Notes: generated from the sequence alone by a model not told the origin. DNA of 64,000 nucleotides from Fulvitalea axinellae (GCF_036492835.1 NZ_AP025315.1:310001-374000), one strand, 5' to 3'; shown: positions 16,702 through 26,245, counted from the first letter of the stretch. Program-made: numbers and translations.

Positions 16702-17310
16702 TCAGTCACTCTTGGGTTTGCGGAGTGGCCCTTTGTCTTTAGGGGTGTAAGTCATCAGATTTTGGATGGATATTGAGCTGTCATTGGATGTTCCTGCGGT
16801 TTTTAGGCCAGTGATATGGTCCATTTGGTTGATGACAATGAATAGTTCGTATGAACGGTTGTCCTCCAGATTGACCCTGAGCACTTCTTTTCCTGATATT
16901 TTGGAGAGTATCCCTTTATTGTAAGCAGTACATGCTCCGTTTGGGCTTGCGATTTCAAGGCCCTTCATATCTTCGGAGACAAAACACACTCGCCGGTTTG
17001 TAATGTAGAGCAAGCCGGGAGTAAGGCCAAAGCCCCTTACGTGTTGAACTCTGAGTACCCGCTTGAGCGTTTCGTTTTCGTCCCTTTTGAAAGAAATAGA
17101 CTTATATGGTGTGTAAAACCTAATGAAAACCTGAACGGCGATAATAGTGGGAAGATAAAGAAGCATGATGACAAGCATCAATTGTTCCTCATTCTTGTTG
17201 GTGAAGTGGAAAAATTTATTGAGATAGAAAATCACTTGGTATTCAAGAAAAAAGGCGAACGCCCATAGAATAAGGTACGTCCAGTTTATTTTTCCGAAGA
17301 GGTTGTTCAT
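16702..17310 (-). CDS. Membrane protein with PH/GRAM-like domain
   Basis: 202 residues from ATG 17310. Two hydrophobic helices (about 10-28 and 44-64) are followed by a soluble domain (about 75-165) with alternating strands, including LYITNRRVCFVS and VLRVNLEDNRSYELFIVI. That pattern is reminiscent of bacterial PH/GRAM domains, which bind lipids or proteins; the family assignment is tentative. An ATG 66 bases upstream would add a basic extension (GAKKKRNCE) with no visible role. The gene is alone and divergent from the large receptor gene. Function is not known. Confidence 0.6.
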   Translation of the reverse strand: MNNLFGKINWTYLILWAFAFFLEYQVIFYLNKFFHFTNKNEEQLMLVIMLLYLPTIIAVQVFIRFYTPYKSISFKRDENETLKRVLRVQHVRGFGLTPGLLYITNRRVCFVSEDMKGLEIASPNGACTAYNKGILSKISGKEVLRVNLEDNRSYELFIVINQMDHITGLKTAGTSNDSSISIQNLMTYTPKDKGPLRKPKSD

Positions 17311-17801
17311 TTCGCAGTTACGTTTCTTTTTGGCTCCGTTTCTGGCCAGGCCATATTTACTAAACGGAGCTATCAAATGTAAGTTGGCAATTTTGTTACT
17401 GTATTGGTAACAAGATTAGGCCGAAATTCCCATTTGGACATCAAGATAATATTATTTGTCTTGTTTCAAGGTTAAGTCTATAAACCTTTAAGTAAGATGC
17501 CGAGAACGTTATATTGAAATTCGCATTTATTTGGCTTCATTAGAACATGATTTTTTTATAACTTCTCTGTCAGGTTGCATTTCTAATGTTATTTTTCACT
17601 AAAAGAAGCATGCGGCTGTTTTAGGGTACTTAACTGTTATTTTGTCTGATCTTGTTCTTTTTTAGTGTTATTCGATATTAATCGGGGTGTGCGTTGACTC
17701 TGGTTTTTTCGGGTGTATTAAGGAAGGTGATGCGCAAGAAAATGCATTGGGTTAGTATCCGCTCAAATTCGGTATTTTGTCATACGTTAGAAATCTTTGG
17801 T
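17311..17801. other. Long AT-rich divergent promoter region
   Basis: 491 bases between the divergent PH/GRAM-like gene and the GAF/PAS receptor gene. The receptor frame is open leftward to a TTG at 17694, so the true receptor start could lie inside this region. No hairpin or RNA gene was recognised. Confidence 0.5.
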
Positions 17802-19733
17802 ATGAAAACGAATGAAATCGGAATCCGTTTCAATGGTCTTGGAGTTAGTTCGATAAAGAAAAGGGCTTTGGGTGCGCTCGGAGTCTTTGGGGCTATTTTA
17901 TTGTCTTTGGTCGCATTTAGGATATATTCTGGACAAAGAGTGGCTGAACTCGAACAGGATTTAGCTAAGCAACAGGCTTTGATGATGGGATATGAGGCTT
18001 TGGACAATAAAATTGAAGAAGCTTACGCCTCATGTTTTTGGGCATTGAGTGGTTTGGAATCAAAAGTTTCTAGAGAAATAGATTTCGGTGGAATTCCAAA
18101 AGGGATTTTGGAAGAAATGGAGATCGTTGTGCAAAGCTTTGAGAAGTCTCGAGCCGAATTTTTTGAAATCTCCGACACAGGAGGCGCAGTTGTGAAATCT
18201 TTACGACGTTTACGCTTGTCTCGTAATGAGCTGGAAAGCAAGGTTAGAGATGCCGTAGCTTCGGCCCGAAATATTCGGACAGAGCAACTGGGCCAGATTG
18301 AAAAGTACCGAAATCGCAGTGAAATAGTCTTTTACGGATGTGTCCTGCTAATCATAGTCGCTTCGGTTTATTATATATATATCATTGTTCAGGGAATCAG
18401 GCGAACAATTGCGGCGGTGGCTCGAGATGTTGATAGTCTGGCCAAAGGCCGACTTGATAGGGATATTCGAAATATACAGCTGAAAGAATTTTTGCCATTG
18501 ACCGAAGCCTGCCTTAAGTTGAAAGATTACTTGGAGAGAGTCACCGGTTTTGCTGCCGAGATTGGGAAAGGAAATATGAGTGCCGAGTTTCAACCGGACT
18601 CAGATGAGGACGTTATGGGTGGCGCTCTTGTGGATATGGCTGGAAAACTGCGCATATCTGCGGATCAGGACAAAGTTAGGGAATGGCAGAATATAGGCTA
18701 TTCGAAGCTTTCGGATACCGTAAAAAGAGTAAGGGAAGACGAAGCTTTTTATGATTTGGCGTTGCGGGAGCTGATTAGCTATTTGGGAATTAACCAAGGA
18801 GCTTTCTATGTAGTCAAAAAAGATCCTGAAGAAAACGTTGTGCTGGATTTAGTTTCGAGTTATGCGTTTGGCAGGAAAAAATACAGAAGGCAAACCCTTA
18901 CGCCCGGCGAAGGATTGGTAGGTCAGGCGTATTTGGAAGCGGATGTGATCTATATGACCGAGATACCGGATGATTACGTAAGAATAACTTCAGGCCTCGG
19001 CGATGCGCCTCCGCGTAACATTGCGATTATTCCACTGATTTTCGATGATAAGGTTACTGGGGTTTTGGAGCTCGCTTCATTCACAGTTTTTAAGGAACAC
19101 CATTTGGTCTTTTTGAAAAGAGTGGCCGAAATGCTTGCTTCTGAGCTGGCTACGCGTGTTGTGAACATAGAGACTAAACGCCTTTTGTCTGAATCCGTGG
19201 AGAAAGAAAATATGCTTCGGGCTCAGGAAGAAGAGTTAAGGCAAAACGTTGAGGAACTGCAAAGTACTCACGAGGCATTGGAGAGAATGAAGCGTGAAGA
19301 GGATGCCAAAAACGAGGAGATGCTTCAAAAGACTGAGCGTCAGTCAAGGATGATCAGGAACTTACTTAACGAGGTGGAAGAAAAAGTCTATCTCAAAGAC
19401 CATTCAGGTACAATGTACCTTGTAAATCAAGCCGTTGCGGATGATTACGGAGTGTCGATTGAAAAACTGATAGGCACGGACGATTTCGCTTATTACGATT
19501 ATGAAGTTGCGAAAGGATACTGGGACAGTGAGAAAGCGATAATAAAGGCGGGTAAGCCAGTGGACAGTGTGGAAGAGGTAACACTAAATGGCAGGACCAA
19601 AACGTGGAAAATCCGTAAGATGCCTTTCTTAATTGAGGAAACAGGAAAAGTTGGCCTGTTAGGAATACAGTTAGATATTACTGACAGGGTTGAGGCGATA
19701 AAACGGGCCGAGGCTCTTGAAAATAAGCAATAA
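17802..19733 (+). CDS. Membrane receptor with HAMP-like, GAF and PAS domains, no output domain
   Basis: 643 residues from ATG 17802. A first membrane helix (about 20-38) is followed by a periplasmic helical segment of about 135 residues, a second helix (near 175-195), a HAMP-like linker (around 200-280), and a GAF domain (about 310-455). A coiled coil rich in Glu/Gln (about 455-515) leads into a C-terminal PAS domain (about 515-640) with KVYLKDHSGTMYLVNQ and DITDR. The protein stops after the PAS domain: no histidine kinase, GGDEF, methyl-accepting or adenylyl cyclase domain is present, so it must signal through a partner. In-frame starts upstream (TTG 17694 and others) would put a non-typical extension before the first helix. 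Confidence 0.75.
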   Translation: MKTNEIGIRFNGLGVSSIKKRALGALGVFGAILLSLVAFRIYSGQRVAELEQDLAKQQALMMGYEALDNKIEEAYASCFWALSGLESKVSREIDFGGIPKGILEEMEIVVQSFEKSRAEFFEISDTGGAVVKSLRRLRLSRNELESKVRDAVASARNIRTEQLGQIEKYRNRSEIVFYGCVLLIIVASVYYIYIIVQGIRRTIAAVARDVDSLAKGRLDRDIRNIQLKEFLPLTEACLKLKDYLERVTGFAAEIGKGNMSAEFQPDSDEDVMGGALVDMAGKLRISADQDKVREWQNIGYSKLSDTVKRVREDEAFYDLALRELISYLGINQGAFYVVKKDPEENVVLDLVSSYAFGRKKYRRQTLTPGEGLVGQAYLEADVIYMTEIPDDYVRITSGLGDAPPRNIAIIPLIFDDKVTGVLELASFTVFKEHHLVFLKRVAEMLASELATRVVNIETKRLLSESVEKENMLRAQEEELRQNVEELQSTHEALERMKREEDAKNEEMLQKTERQSRMIRNLLNEVEEKVYLKDHSGTMYLVNQAVADDYGVSIEKLIGTDDFAYYDYEVAKGYWDSEKAIIKAGKPVDSVEEVTLNGRTKTWKIRKMPFLIEETGKVGLLGIQLDITDRVEAIKRAEALENKQ

Positions 19734-19735
19734 TG

Positions 19736-19768
19736 AAAAAAGCGGGAATATAGAGTTCCCGCTTTTTT
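19736..19768. terminator. Bidirectional terminator
   Basis: AAAAAAGCGGGAA pairs with TTCCCGCTTTTTT around a 7-base loop, between the convergent receptor and GDPD-like genes. Confidence 0.88.
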
Positions 19769-19778
19769 GTAATGAGGC

Positions 19779-20690
19779 CTACTTCCCTGGAGTAAAAGGA
19801 TTATTGACCTCGTCACCGAAGATAATCACCGCGTCTGAAGGGAATTTGGTGCAGACGCCATCCGCACCGTAAGACGCGGCCTTTCGCATCTCCGCAGGGG
19901 TGCTGATTTCTTCGATAAATACTCTGAATCCAGATTTGTTGAGCGATTCCAATTTGCCATCGTCAATGTTCTTCAGCTTGATTCTGTAAATATCCGGTTT
20001 GAACCCCACCGTTTTCCAGTGATGATCTTCATGGACATGTTGAGTTTCAAGGCCGAGTGGCATTTCGGGGTAGTGTCTATGGATATGCCGGAGTAAGATA
20101 GGGTCATCTGAGTAAATTACCAATCTCTCCGCAGGCAGTTGAGACAGCAAATTTTTGACAAATATGTGCACATCCATTAAATGCTCTCGATAGGAATGGA
20201 CGCCTTTGCTATTGGCCATAATCCCGATTTGGTACACGACTTTATTACCTATAGATTTTGGATATCTTTGATAATAAATACTGTCCAACCTTACCAAATC
20301 ACTTATGGAAGGGTAGGGAATAGTGTTCTTGAATACGGAAAACCCGTGTGATAATTTGAGGGGATGGGCTTGGCGAATTGCATGATATCCTAACTCAGAT
20401 AAGTGCGCTCTGTTATTCTTACTCCCAACGATATCAAAGTATGGGTTTGCCGCAATAATGGGGACGTCGTCATGAGTGAAGTAGACCTTGAACGAAAGCA
20501 TATCCGAGCCAATGCCTATTGAATTGGCAAAGGCAGAAAGTGTATTGTCGGGGACATCTTCGCCATTTGCGCCTGTGGCGATTATCAGGACATCGGAGTA
20601 ATCTGAGGGATTACTTTTGGTCCCTGAGCACGACCAGTAGGCAAAAGCCAGGATCGCCGTGACGATAACTGTTATCGCTTTCGTTTTCAT
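19779..20690 (-). CDS. Glycerophosphodiesterase-fold lipoprotein, catalytic residues lost
   Basis: 303 residues from ATG 20690 with a lipoprotein signal (MKTKAITVI...AYWSC). The GDPD TIM-barrel pattern is clear: IIATGANGEDVPDNTLSAF, IGIGSDMLSFKVYFTHDDVPIIAANP, and a C-terminal GFRVFIEEISTPAEMRKAASYGADGVCTKFPSD. In active enzymes these blocks read AHRG, ELDV and HD. Here His-Arg is Ala-Thr, the Glu and Asp of E-x-D are Ser and Lys, and the second His-Asp is Ala-Asn. All five catalytic or metal-binding positions are changed while the fold-forming residues remain, so a non-enzymatic binding role is likely. It is monocistronic, with a convergent terminator downstream. Confidence 0.8.
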   Translation of the reverse strand: MKTKAITVIVTAILAFAYWSCSGTKSNPSDYSDVLIIATGANGEDVPDNTLSAFANSIGIGSDMLSFKVYFTHDDVPIIAANPYFDIVGSKNNRAHLSELGYHAIRQAHPLKLSHGFSVFKNTIPYPSISDLVRLDSIYYQRYPKSIGNKVVYQIGIMANSKGVHSYREHLMDVHIFVKNLLSQLPAERLVIYSDDPILLRHIHRHYPEMPLGLETQHVHEDHHWKTVGFKPDIYRIKLKNIDDGKLESLNKSGFRVFIEEISTPAEMRKAASYGADGVCTKFPSDAVIIFGDEVNNPFTPGK

Positions 20691-20934
20691 AATTCCCAAA
20701 GTTTGCGGAGAGCCTAGTTCGTAGGTTTTTCCAAGTTTTAAGAATGTCTAATTCAACGTTATAAATTAAACAAATTGAAGTCTGTTCTACATTTAGGCCG
20801 ATTTTAGGCCATTTTTTTTGCTTTACTCCGATATTTCAAATAAGAAAATAAAATAGTTCACTTTGATGAATTTCAGGATGTAACTTATCTTATGAAGAGT
20901 TCGAAACCTAACAGCTTACATTAAACCCAGCTCA

Positions 20935-22068
20935 ATGAAAGTACTGATCGCTACAGATAAGTTTAAAGGGGCAATGGACAACTTCCAAGCTAGCTCTGCC
21001 ATGAGAAAAGGTGTATTAAGAGCGTGTCCAGATGCGGAAATCACCACGTTCAGTTTGTCAGACGGTGGAGAAGGTTTTTTGGAGCTCTTTAGAAGAGCTA
21101 AGGAACTGGTGGAGATTCGGGCGGAGACTTTTGATCCGTTGGGAAGGAAAATAGAGGCTTCGTTTCTTTACGATAACAAGCAACAAGAAGCTGTGGTCGA
21201 ATTGGCGTCGGCTTCGGGGTTAATGCTGTTGGCTGAAGAGGAGAGATGCTGTGCGGAAGCGAATACATTTGGCTCGGGAATCCTTATTAGAAAAGCTATA
21301 GAGAGTGGGGCGAAAAGAATTATTCTGGGCTTGGGAGGTAGCGCCAGTAATGATGCGGGGCTAGGAATTGCAAAAGCCTTGGGGGTGAAGATTCTGAGTG
21401 GAAATGGGGAAGAAATAAAGCCATGCGGAAAGAATCTATCCAAGATTCACAAACTTGATTTCTCACAAGTTCCGGACAGTGTTAAAAAGGCGGAAATCTT
21501 GTTGGCGTGTGATGTTCAGAATCCATTTACGGGACCCGAAGGTGCTGTAAATGTTTATTCGGAACAGAAAGGGGCGAATGAATGTGAAAGAGAGCGAATG
21601 GAATATGGGATGAAACACCTGTTGGAAGTTTTCAAGAAAGAGGAACGAACAGATATCTCAAACTTAGAGGGAGCCGGAGCGGCGGGTGGTTGTAGCGGAG
21701 GTTTAGTAGCCTTGTTTGACGCAAAGATAGTTTCCGGAGCTGAGTTAGCTGTTGAGTATTCTGGCTTTGTGGGAGCTTTGGGTTCGGCGGATTTGGTGTT
21801 GACTGGCGAGGGCAGTTTCGATAAGCAAAGCCTCAGAGGGAAGTTAGTGTCAATTGTAACAAAAGTGGCTCACAGATACGGAGTGCCTGTTGCTGGATTT
21901 TTTGGAAAAATAGATCCTGATGTGGATCCGTTAGATGTCTCTTGTCCTGACTTTTGCGGAGCTCTTGGCGCTGGACCAATTTCACTGAAGGAGAGTGTGG
22001 AGCGATCTCAGGAATTGTTGGAAGCGCGGGTGCTGGAAGTTATAAAGTTACTCAAACGCTTTGTATAG
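20935..22068 (+). CDS. Glycerate kinase, GarK/GlxK type
   Basis: 377 residues, family length. It begins MKVLIATDKFKGAMDNFQAS, continues with LSDGGEGFLE (about 39-48), LGLGGSASNDAGLG (about 129-142, glycine-rich nucleotide or substrate loop), and ends with GEGSFDKQSLRGK (about 289-301). These are the hallmark blocks of the glycerate kinase type-1 family. It phosphorylates D-glycerate to 2-phosphoglycerate (this family's usual product), feeding glycolysis from glycerate, tartronate or sugar acid catabolism. No pathway partners are adjacent; it is a single gene convergent with the Bat operon. Confidence 0.92.
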   Translation: MKVLIATDKFKGAMDNFQASSAMRKGVLRACPDAEITTFSLSDGGEGFLELFRRAKELVEIRAETFDPLGRKIEASFLYDNKQQEAVVELASASGLMLLAEEERCCAEANTFGSGILIRKAIESGAKRIILGLGGSASNDAGLGIAKALGVKILSGNGEEIKPCGKNLSKIHKLDFSQVPDSVKKAEILLACDVQNPFTGPEGAVNVYSEQKGANECERERMEYGMKHLLEVFKKEERTDISNLEGAGAAGGCSGGLVALFDAKIVSGAELAVEYSGFVGALGSADLVLTGEGSFDKQSLRGKLVSIVTKVAHRYGVPVAGFFGKIDPDVDPLDVSCPDFCGALGAGPISLKESVERSQELLEARVLEVIKLLKRFV

Positions 22069-22153
22069 AGACCTCCATATGAAAAGGGTTGTATTACAAT
22101 TCTCAATTTAACATAATCTAGATTATTGTTTTAATAAAGGAATTGTCCCAACC

Positions 22154-23497
22154 TTAAGGGTTGATCCAATTTCTACTATTCGATTGTATATCAGCTCTTT
22201 TACGACCTTTTATGAAGTTTTTGCGGGCATTTCTCCATTCGTCTTTATTCATGATGCCACTTTTGCGATGACGTTGCGCGTCTTTTTCAAAACGTTCAAA
22301 CATCGCTTGTAATTCGGCGCTTCCATAAGTCTGTATAAAATCGGAAGCGGTTTTGTCTTTGACCGGAATATTATCAATCCACTTGTACAGAAGCTCCAAC
22401 GCCCGGATATTGTCTTTTCCTAAAGCGTTCAAAAATTGGTTGAATATATATTGTTCCGAGAGTAAATATTCCCGCCTTCTTTTCCTGAAAACACGAAAAG
22501 TTAAGACTGTGATTCTCAGCAAAACCATTAAGATTATAATCCCTGCAATGACAAGCAGAATGAACTTTCTCAGAGGCATTCCAAAAACGCTATAGCCTTT
22601 TTCCTTTTCCTCAGTTATGGTTTCCACTTGGGCTTGCGCTACGGTGGCCAGCGAATCTTTTAATGTGCTCAACATTCCCAAATCCGGGTTTGGAGCCACT
22701 TCAATTGCCCTTGCCTTAAGAGTCTTCTTATAAAGTCTCTGTTGCCTTGGGTTCCACCAAAGAACAACCTTTTCAGGAATCGTTACGGTTCCCTCTTTCT
22801 CGAAAAGATAGCTGTAACGGTCAGTGCGTTTGGCGCTGATCGCGGTGGACGTTTTGATATTCTTGAAGTTGGTCTTGCCGGGGTAAATGCTGATTCCGGG
22901 GACTGAGTCCCAAGATATTTGCGGAAGCATTTCGTAAATGGTGCCTTGGGCCTCTCTTGTGATCCTTCGCTCGATCACGTCACCGACTTTCACTCTGTCG
23001 GTTCTGCGAGACCATCTTTCATAGCCAGTCAGATTATTGCTGACCAACCAAGTGTTTTCATCGAAACCGTCCGGGATGGATTTTACATTGACAAACCGTG
23101 GGCGCGTCCGGATAGTGCGTTTTTTCCCCTTATAATCGTCTTCATCGGGCGTTTCCACAGTTATTTCCAAAGAAGGGATTTCGATTTGCACATCTTCGTA
23201 CGGGAAAATATTGTAGAAGAACTGTACGCCCGCATAGTTCTTTCCCTTAATGGTTTTTGATGAACTAAGCGATCTGAAATAGACGGAGAACGCGCCGTCA
23301 ATCTTCGGGGTTTGCAGGTCAACGCCTTTCGTGAACCATGTGGATGTATAGACACTAATAGTCACTTGCACCGGCTCGCCTATATAGGCGTTCCTTTTAT
23401 TTATCGATACTTCGCTGAACAGGTGTTTTTGGGCATAGGATTGATGGAAGCCCAAAACTGTCCAGACGATCAAAGTAATTTTGAATAACTTCCTCAT
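22154..23497 (-). CDS. batD: BatD-like membrane protein of the aerotolerance operon
   Basis: About 447 residues. A signal peptide (MRKLFKITLIVWTVLGFHQSYAQ) is followed by beta-rich domains of the BatD/oxygen-tolerance type (ISVYTSTWFTKGVDLQTPKIDGAFSV..., YLFEKEGTVTIPEKVVLWWNP). A membrane helix lies near residues 310-330 and a basic helical C-terminus follows. It is the last gene of the operon. The ATG at 23497 shares one base with the TGA of the upstream gene (TGATG), indicating coupled translation; an ATG 6 bases earlier is possible. BatD is thought to form a complex with the VWA proteins BatA and BatB in the membrane; its biochemical role is unresolved in the family. Confidence 0.82.
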   Translation of the reverse strand: MRKLFKITLIVWTVLGFHQSYAQKHLFSEVSINKRNAYIGEPVQVTISVYTSTWFTKGVDLQTPKIDGAFSVYFRSLSSSKTIKGKNYAGVQFFYNIFPYEDVQIEIPSLEITVETPDEDDYKGKKRTIRTRPRFVNVKSIPDGFDENTWLVSNNLTGYERWSRRTDRVKVGDVIERRITREAQGTIYEMLPQISWDSVPGISIYPGKTNFKNIKTSTAISAKRTDRYSYLFEKEGTVTIPEKVVLWWNPRQQRLYKKTLKARAIEVAPNPDLGMLSTLKDSLATVAQAQVETITEEKEKGYSVFGMPLRKFILLVIAGIIILMVLLRITVLTFRVFRKRRREYLLSEQYIFNQFLNALGKDNIRALELLYKWIDNIPVKDKTASDFIQTYGSAELQAMFERFEKDAQRHRKSGIMNKDEWRNARKNFIKGRKRADIQSNSRNWINP

Positions 23498-25230
23498 CAC
23501 CATTTGTCAGATTTGTTCTTGGCCTTAAGCCCTTGTTTCTTTACCTGGAAGGCGAATTTCTTTTTCAGGAAAATTGTCGGGTCGTCGCCCGTGTCTCGGA
23601 TAAGGATTTTTTGGAGATCTTGCTTCTGGATCGGTCCCAAATCTTCAGGCACTTCCTCCAATTCTTCGCCTGTGTGGGTGTCTGTAGTCACTTCTTCCTC
23701 AAGGCGTTCCTTCTCCATATCTTCTTTTGTGGCTTCTTGTCCGCCTCCGCCCAAGTCTTCCGGTCCGGTGTTTTCCTTGTTTTTACCGTTGTTGAGCTTT
23801 TCTTTCTGCTCTTGGGCCTCTTCTGGATTCAGCACGTTTTTTTCGTCCATTATATTTTTCACAATGGACTTGCTGTTTTGCGCCTGTTCCATATCAGGGT
23901 CCAGTTCTGTGGCTTTTTCAAAGGCTTTCTGGGCGGCGACCAAGTTGCCGTTTTTATAATATGCCAGCCCGAGGTTATATGCGCCGTATGCTGTAGAATC
24001 TTGCCTAAAAGCCTTTATAGCGCCGTTTATGTCCCCGGATTTGTATAGTGCGACACCTTTGCGCAGTTGATTGTCATAAAGTTCAGAGGCCTTTTTGTAT
24101 TCTTTTTTGTCCGAAAGCTTTTGTGCTTGGTAGTCGTGGGTAAACCAAAGATCCTGAAACTTGAATGTCCCCTTTTCCTTGGGAGCGCAACCTGTAAAGG
24201 CCATAAGTACAATGATTGAAAAGGCAACGGAGCCTTTTCTGGAAAGGAACAGGATTGCGATCAAAAAAGGAATCATAAACCAGAAGCCTTTGTCGTCCCA
24301 TTCGTCTTTTTCCTGATCTTTTACCTCTTGGAATTTTAGCCCGGCCCTGACTCTTTTTGCGATCGCAGCCATATCGCTTCGATCCAGTGTCATTTGGTTG
24401 ACCGTGATATTTTCAACGGAAGCAAGGCGTTGGAGAGTGACGGGATCTTGGGCTGAGTGGACAGGATCTCCGTTTTTGTCTTTCATCGTGCCTTTGCCTC
24501 CAAAATTCGGAACCTCAGCGCCTTGGGGCGTATTCAAAGGGATAATTTCAAGCTTTTTGTCGGCTTTGGCATACTCTTGTAAGGCCTCGAAGTCGTCTTC
24601 GGAGAAATCATCGGAGAAAACGATTAGTGTGGATGGGGCCTTCGAGTATTGGGTCACCGTATCGGCCATGTTGAGGGCCGTGGCCATGTCTGTGCCCGGA
24701 ATCGGCATCATCGATGGGTTTAGCCCGTCCATAAACGATTTGATAATATTGTAATCTTTTGTCAAAGGCACCACCGTATGGGCCGATCCCGCAAAAGCGA
24801 CCAACGACATTCTGGCTTGGGGGTTCTCTTCTATTAGGTCAAGAATCTTGAATTTGGCCCGTTCCAACCTGTTTGGTTGAATATCGGTAGCCATCATACT
24901 TTGCGATAGGTCCAAGGCTATGACTACGGGTGTCTCCACAATTTGGCCCGGGATTTTTATCTTTCCCCAAGTCGGGCCGGAAACGCTTACAATACCGAAA
25001 ATCATCCCGAAAAGACTGATGGTCAGGATCCAGATCTTTAGCGTTTCGCTTCCCCTCTTGATCATGAAAGGCTGAAGGTGTTGCGCAATATGTTTCCGCC
25101 ATTTTACCTGATCCCGAACACTCCATACGCTCAGAATATAAATCAAAAGCAATGGAATGATCAGCCAAAGAAACTGTGGCCGCAGGAAATGGAATTGTTC
25201 CCAATCAATATTTTGGATATCGTTAAGCAT
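23497..25230 (-). CDS. batB: Fused BatB-BatC: VWA membrane protein with TPR tail
   Basis: About 577 residues from ATG 25230. N-terminal helices (about 18-35 and 60-80) precede a VWA domain (about 88-290) with the MIDAS motif DLSQSM and later TDMATAL and FSDDFSED. A third membrane segment (about 310-345) ends in a lipobox-like FTGCAP. The C-terminal part contains TPR helices (GDINGAIKAFRQDSTAYGAYNLGLAYYKNGNLVAAQKAFEKA) and a charged Glu/Lys-rich tail. In many Bacteroidota BatB and BatC are separate genes; here they are one protein. The start overlaps the BatA stop by 8 bases (ATGCTTAA). Confidence 0.85.
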   Translation of the reverse strand: MLNDIQNIDWEQFHFLRPQFLWLIIPLLLIYILSVWSVRDQVKWRKHIAQHLQPFMIKRGSETLKIWILTISLFGMIFGIVSVSGPTWGKIKIPGQIVETPVVIALDLSQSMMATDIQPNRLERAKFKILDLIEENPQARMSLVAFAGSAHTVVPLTKDYNIIKSFMDGLNPSMMPIPGTDMATALNMADTVTQYSKAPSTLIVFSDDFSEDDFEALQEYAKADKKLEIIPLNTPQGAEVPNFGGKGTMKDKNGDPVHSAQDPVTLQRLASVENITVNQMTLDRSDMAAIAKRVRAGLKFQEVKDQEKDEWDDKGFWFMIPFLIAILFLSRKGSVAFSIIVLMAFTGCAPKEKGTFKFQDLWFTHDYQAQKLSDKKEYKKASELYDNQLRKGVALYKSGDINGAIKAFRQDSTAYGAYNLGLAYYKNGNLVAAQKAFEKATELDPDMEQAQNSKSIVKNIMDEKNVLNPEEAQEQKEKLNNGKNKENTGPEDLGGGGQEATKEDMEKERLEEEVTTDTHTGEELEEVPEDLGPIQKQDLQKILIRDTGDDPTIFLKKKFAFQVKKQGLKAKNKSDKW

Positions 25231-26245
25231 CTGCTGTGGACCTTGTCGGTTGTTTATCCTTTTTGAATTTTCTGACAAGCGAGATGGCGCTTGCTAGAAA
25301 CATGAGGGCTAATCCGAGCGCAACGGCCAAGCCCAAGGGGTAATAATAAAGGAGTGTGACGGGCACGTATTCTTCCTCTTCGTACTCTATCGGTTCGAGT
25401 TTGTCTAGCGTGGCGTAAATCTTTTCAAGCTCCGCTTTGTCAGTCCCAAGGAAGTACTTCGCGTCTGTCAGTTCCGCAATGTTTTTTAGGGTTTCCTCGT
25501 CCAGATCAGATTCCGATTTGGCGGGGTCCCCTATCCCGATAGTGTAAATCTGGATCGAATCGCTTTTGGCAAGTTCCGCCGCGTCAAGCGGTTGGATGTC
25601 GGTTCCGGCGTCTACGCCGTCGGTCAAAACCAGCATCACTTTTGACTCCACGGTATCTTGCTCGAACATGCTGATTCCCTTGACGATGGCTTTGCCGATT
25701 TTGGTAATCTGACCTGCCATACCTACGTCCGCTTCGTCGAGTAGTTTTTCTACAACGGGCAAATCGGCAGTAAACGGCGCTTGGATAAAGGCGTTGCTCG
25801 CAAAAAAGACCAGACCCATTCTGTCCCCTTCCCTTTTTGCGATGAAATCGTGGATCACTTCTTTCACAGCGTCCCATCGTCGGACCTTTTCTCCGTCAAC
25901 CACCCAGTCGGATTGCGACATGCTGAAGGAAATGTCGGCCACAATAAGGAAATTTCTGGCGTTTTTGACTTTTAGCTCGGGCTTCCCCACAATCTGCGGC
26001 GAGGACAAAGCGCAAATCGACAGAATCCAGATAATGGATAGCGTGAGCGAGACAAAAATATTACGTCTGCGTATGCTGGCGGCCTTTCGGGGCTTTTGGT
26101 TAGAGTACTCGCTGGCTTTCTTGAAGTTGGGATAATTCAAGGCCGAGCTCTTCATTCTAAGTGCAGGCAGAATCCAATACAGGAGCAATGGAAGCGGAAG
26201 CAGGTAGAATGCCCAGATGTTCGCTATTTCGAAATTTTCAGGCAT
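25223..26245 (-). CDS. batA: BatA: VWA domain membrane protein
   Basis: 340 residues with N-terminal helices (about 10-28, 60-78), a VWA domain (about 90-285) whose MIDAS motif is DISFSMS, with FAPFTAD and LTDGVDAGTD as further metal-site regions, and a C-terminal membrane helix (about 300-320). It is the first VWA protein of the Bat operon. The start overlaps the upstream DUF4381 gene by 8 bases (ATGCCTGA) and the downstream BatB start overlaps its stop by 8 bases, so the whole set appears translationally coupled. Confidence 0.88.
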   Translation of the reverse strand: MPENFEIANIWAFYLLPLPLLLYWILPALRMKSSALNYPNFKKASEYSNQKPRKAASIRRRNIFVSLTLSIIWILSICALSSPQIVGKPELKVKNARNFLIVADISFSMSQSDWVVDGEKVRRWDAVKEVIHDFIAKREGDRMGLVFFASNAFIQAPFTADLPVVEKLLDEADVGMAGQITKIGKAIVKGISMFEQDTVESKVMLVLTDGVDAGTDIQPLDAAELAKSDSIQIYTIGIGDPAKSESDLDEETLKNIAELTDAKYFLGTDKAELEKIYATLDKLEPIEYEEEEYVPVTLLYYYPLGLAVALGLALMFLASAISLVRKFKKDKQPTRSTADA

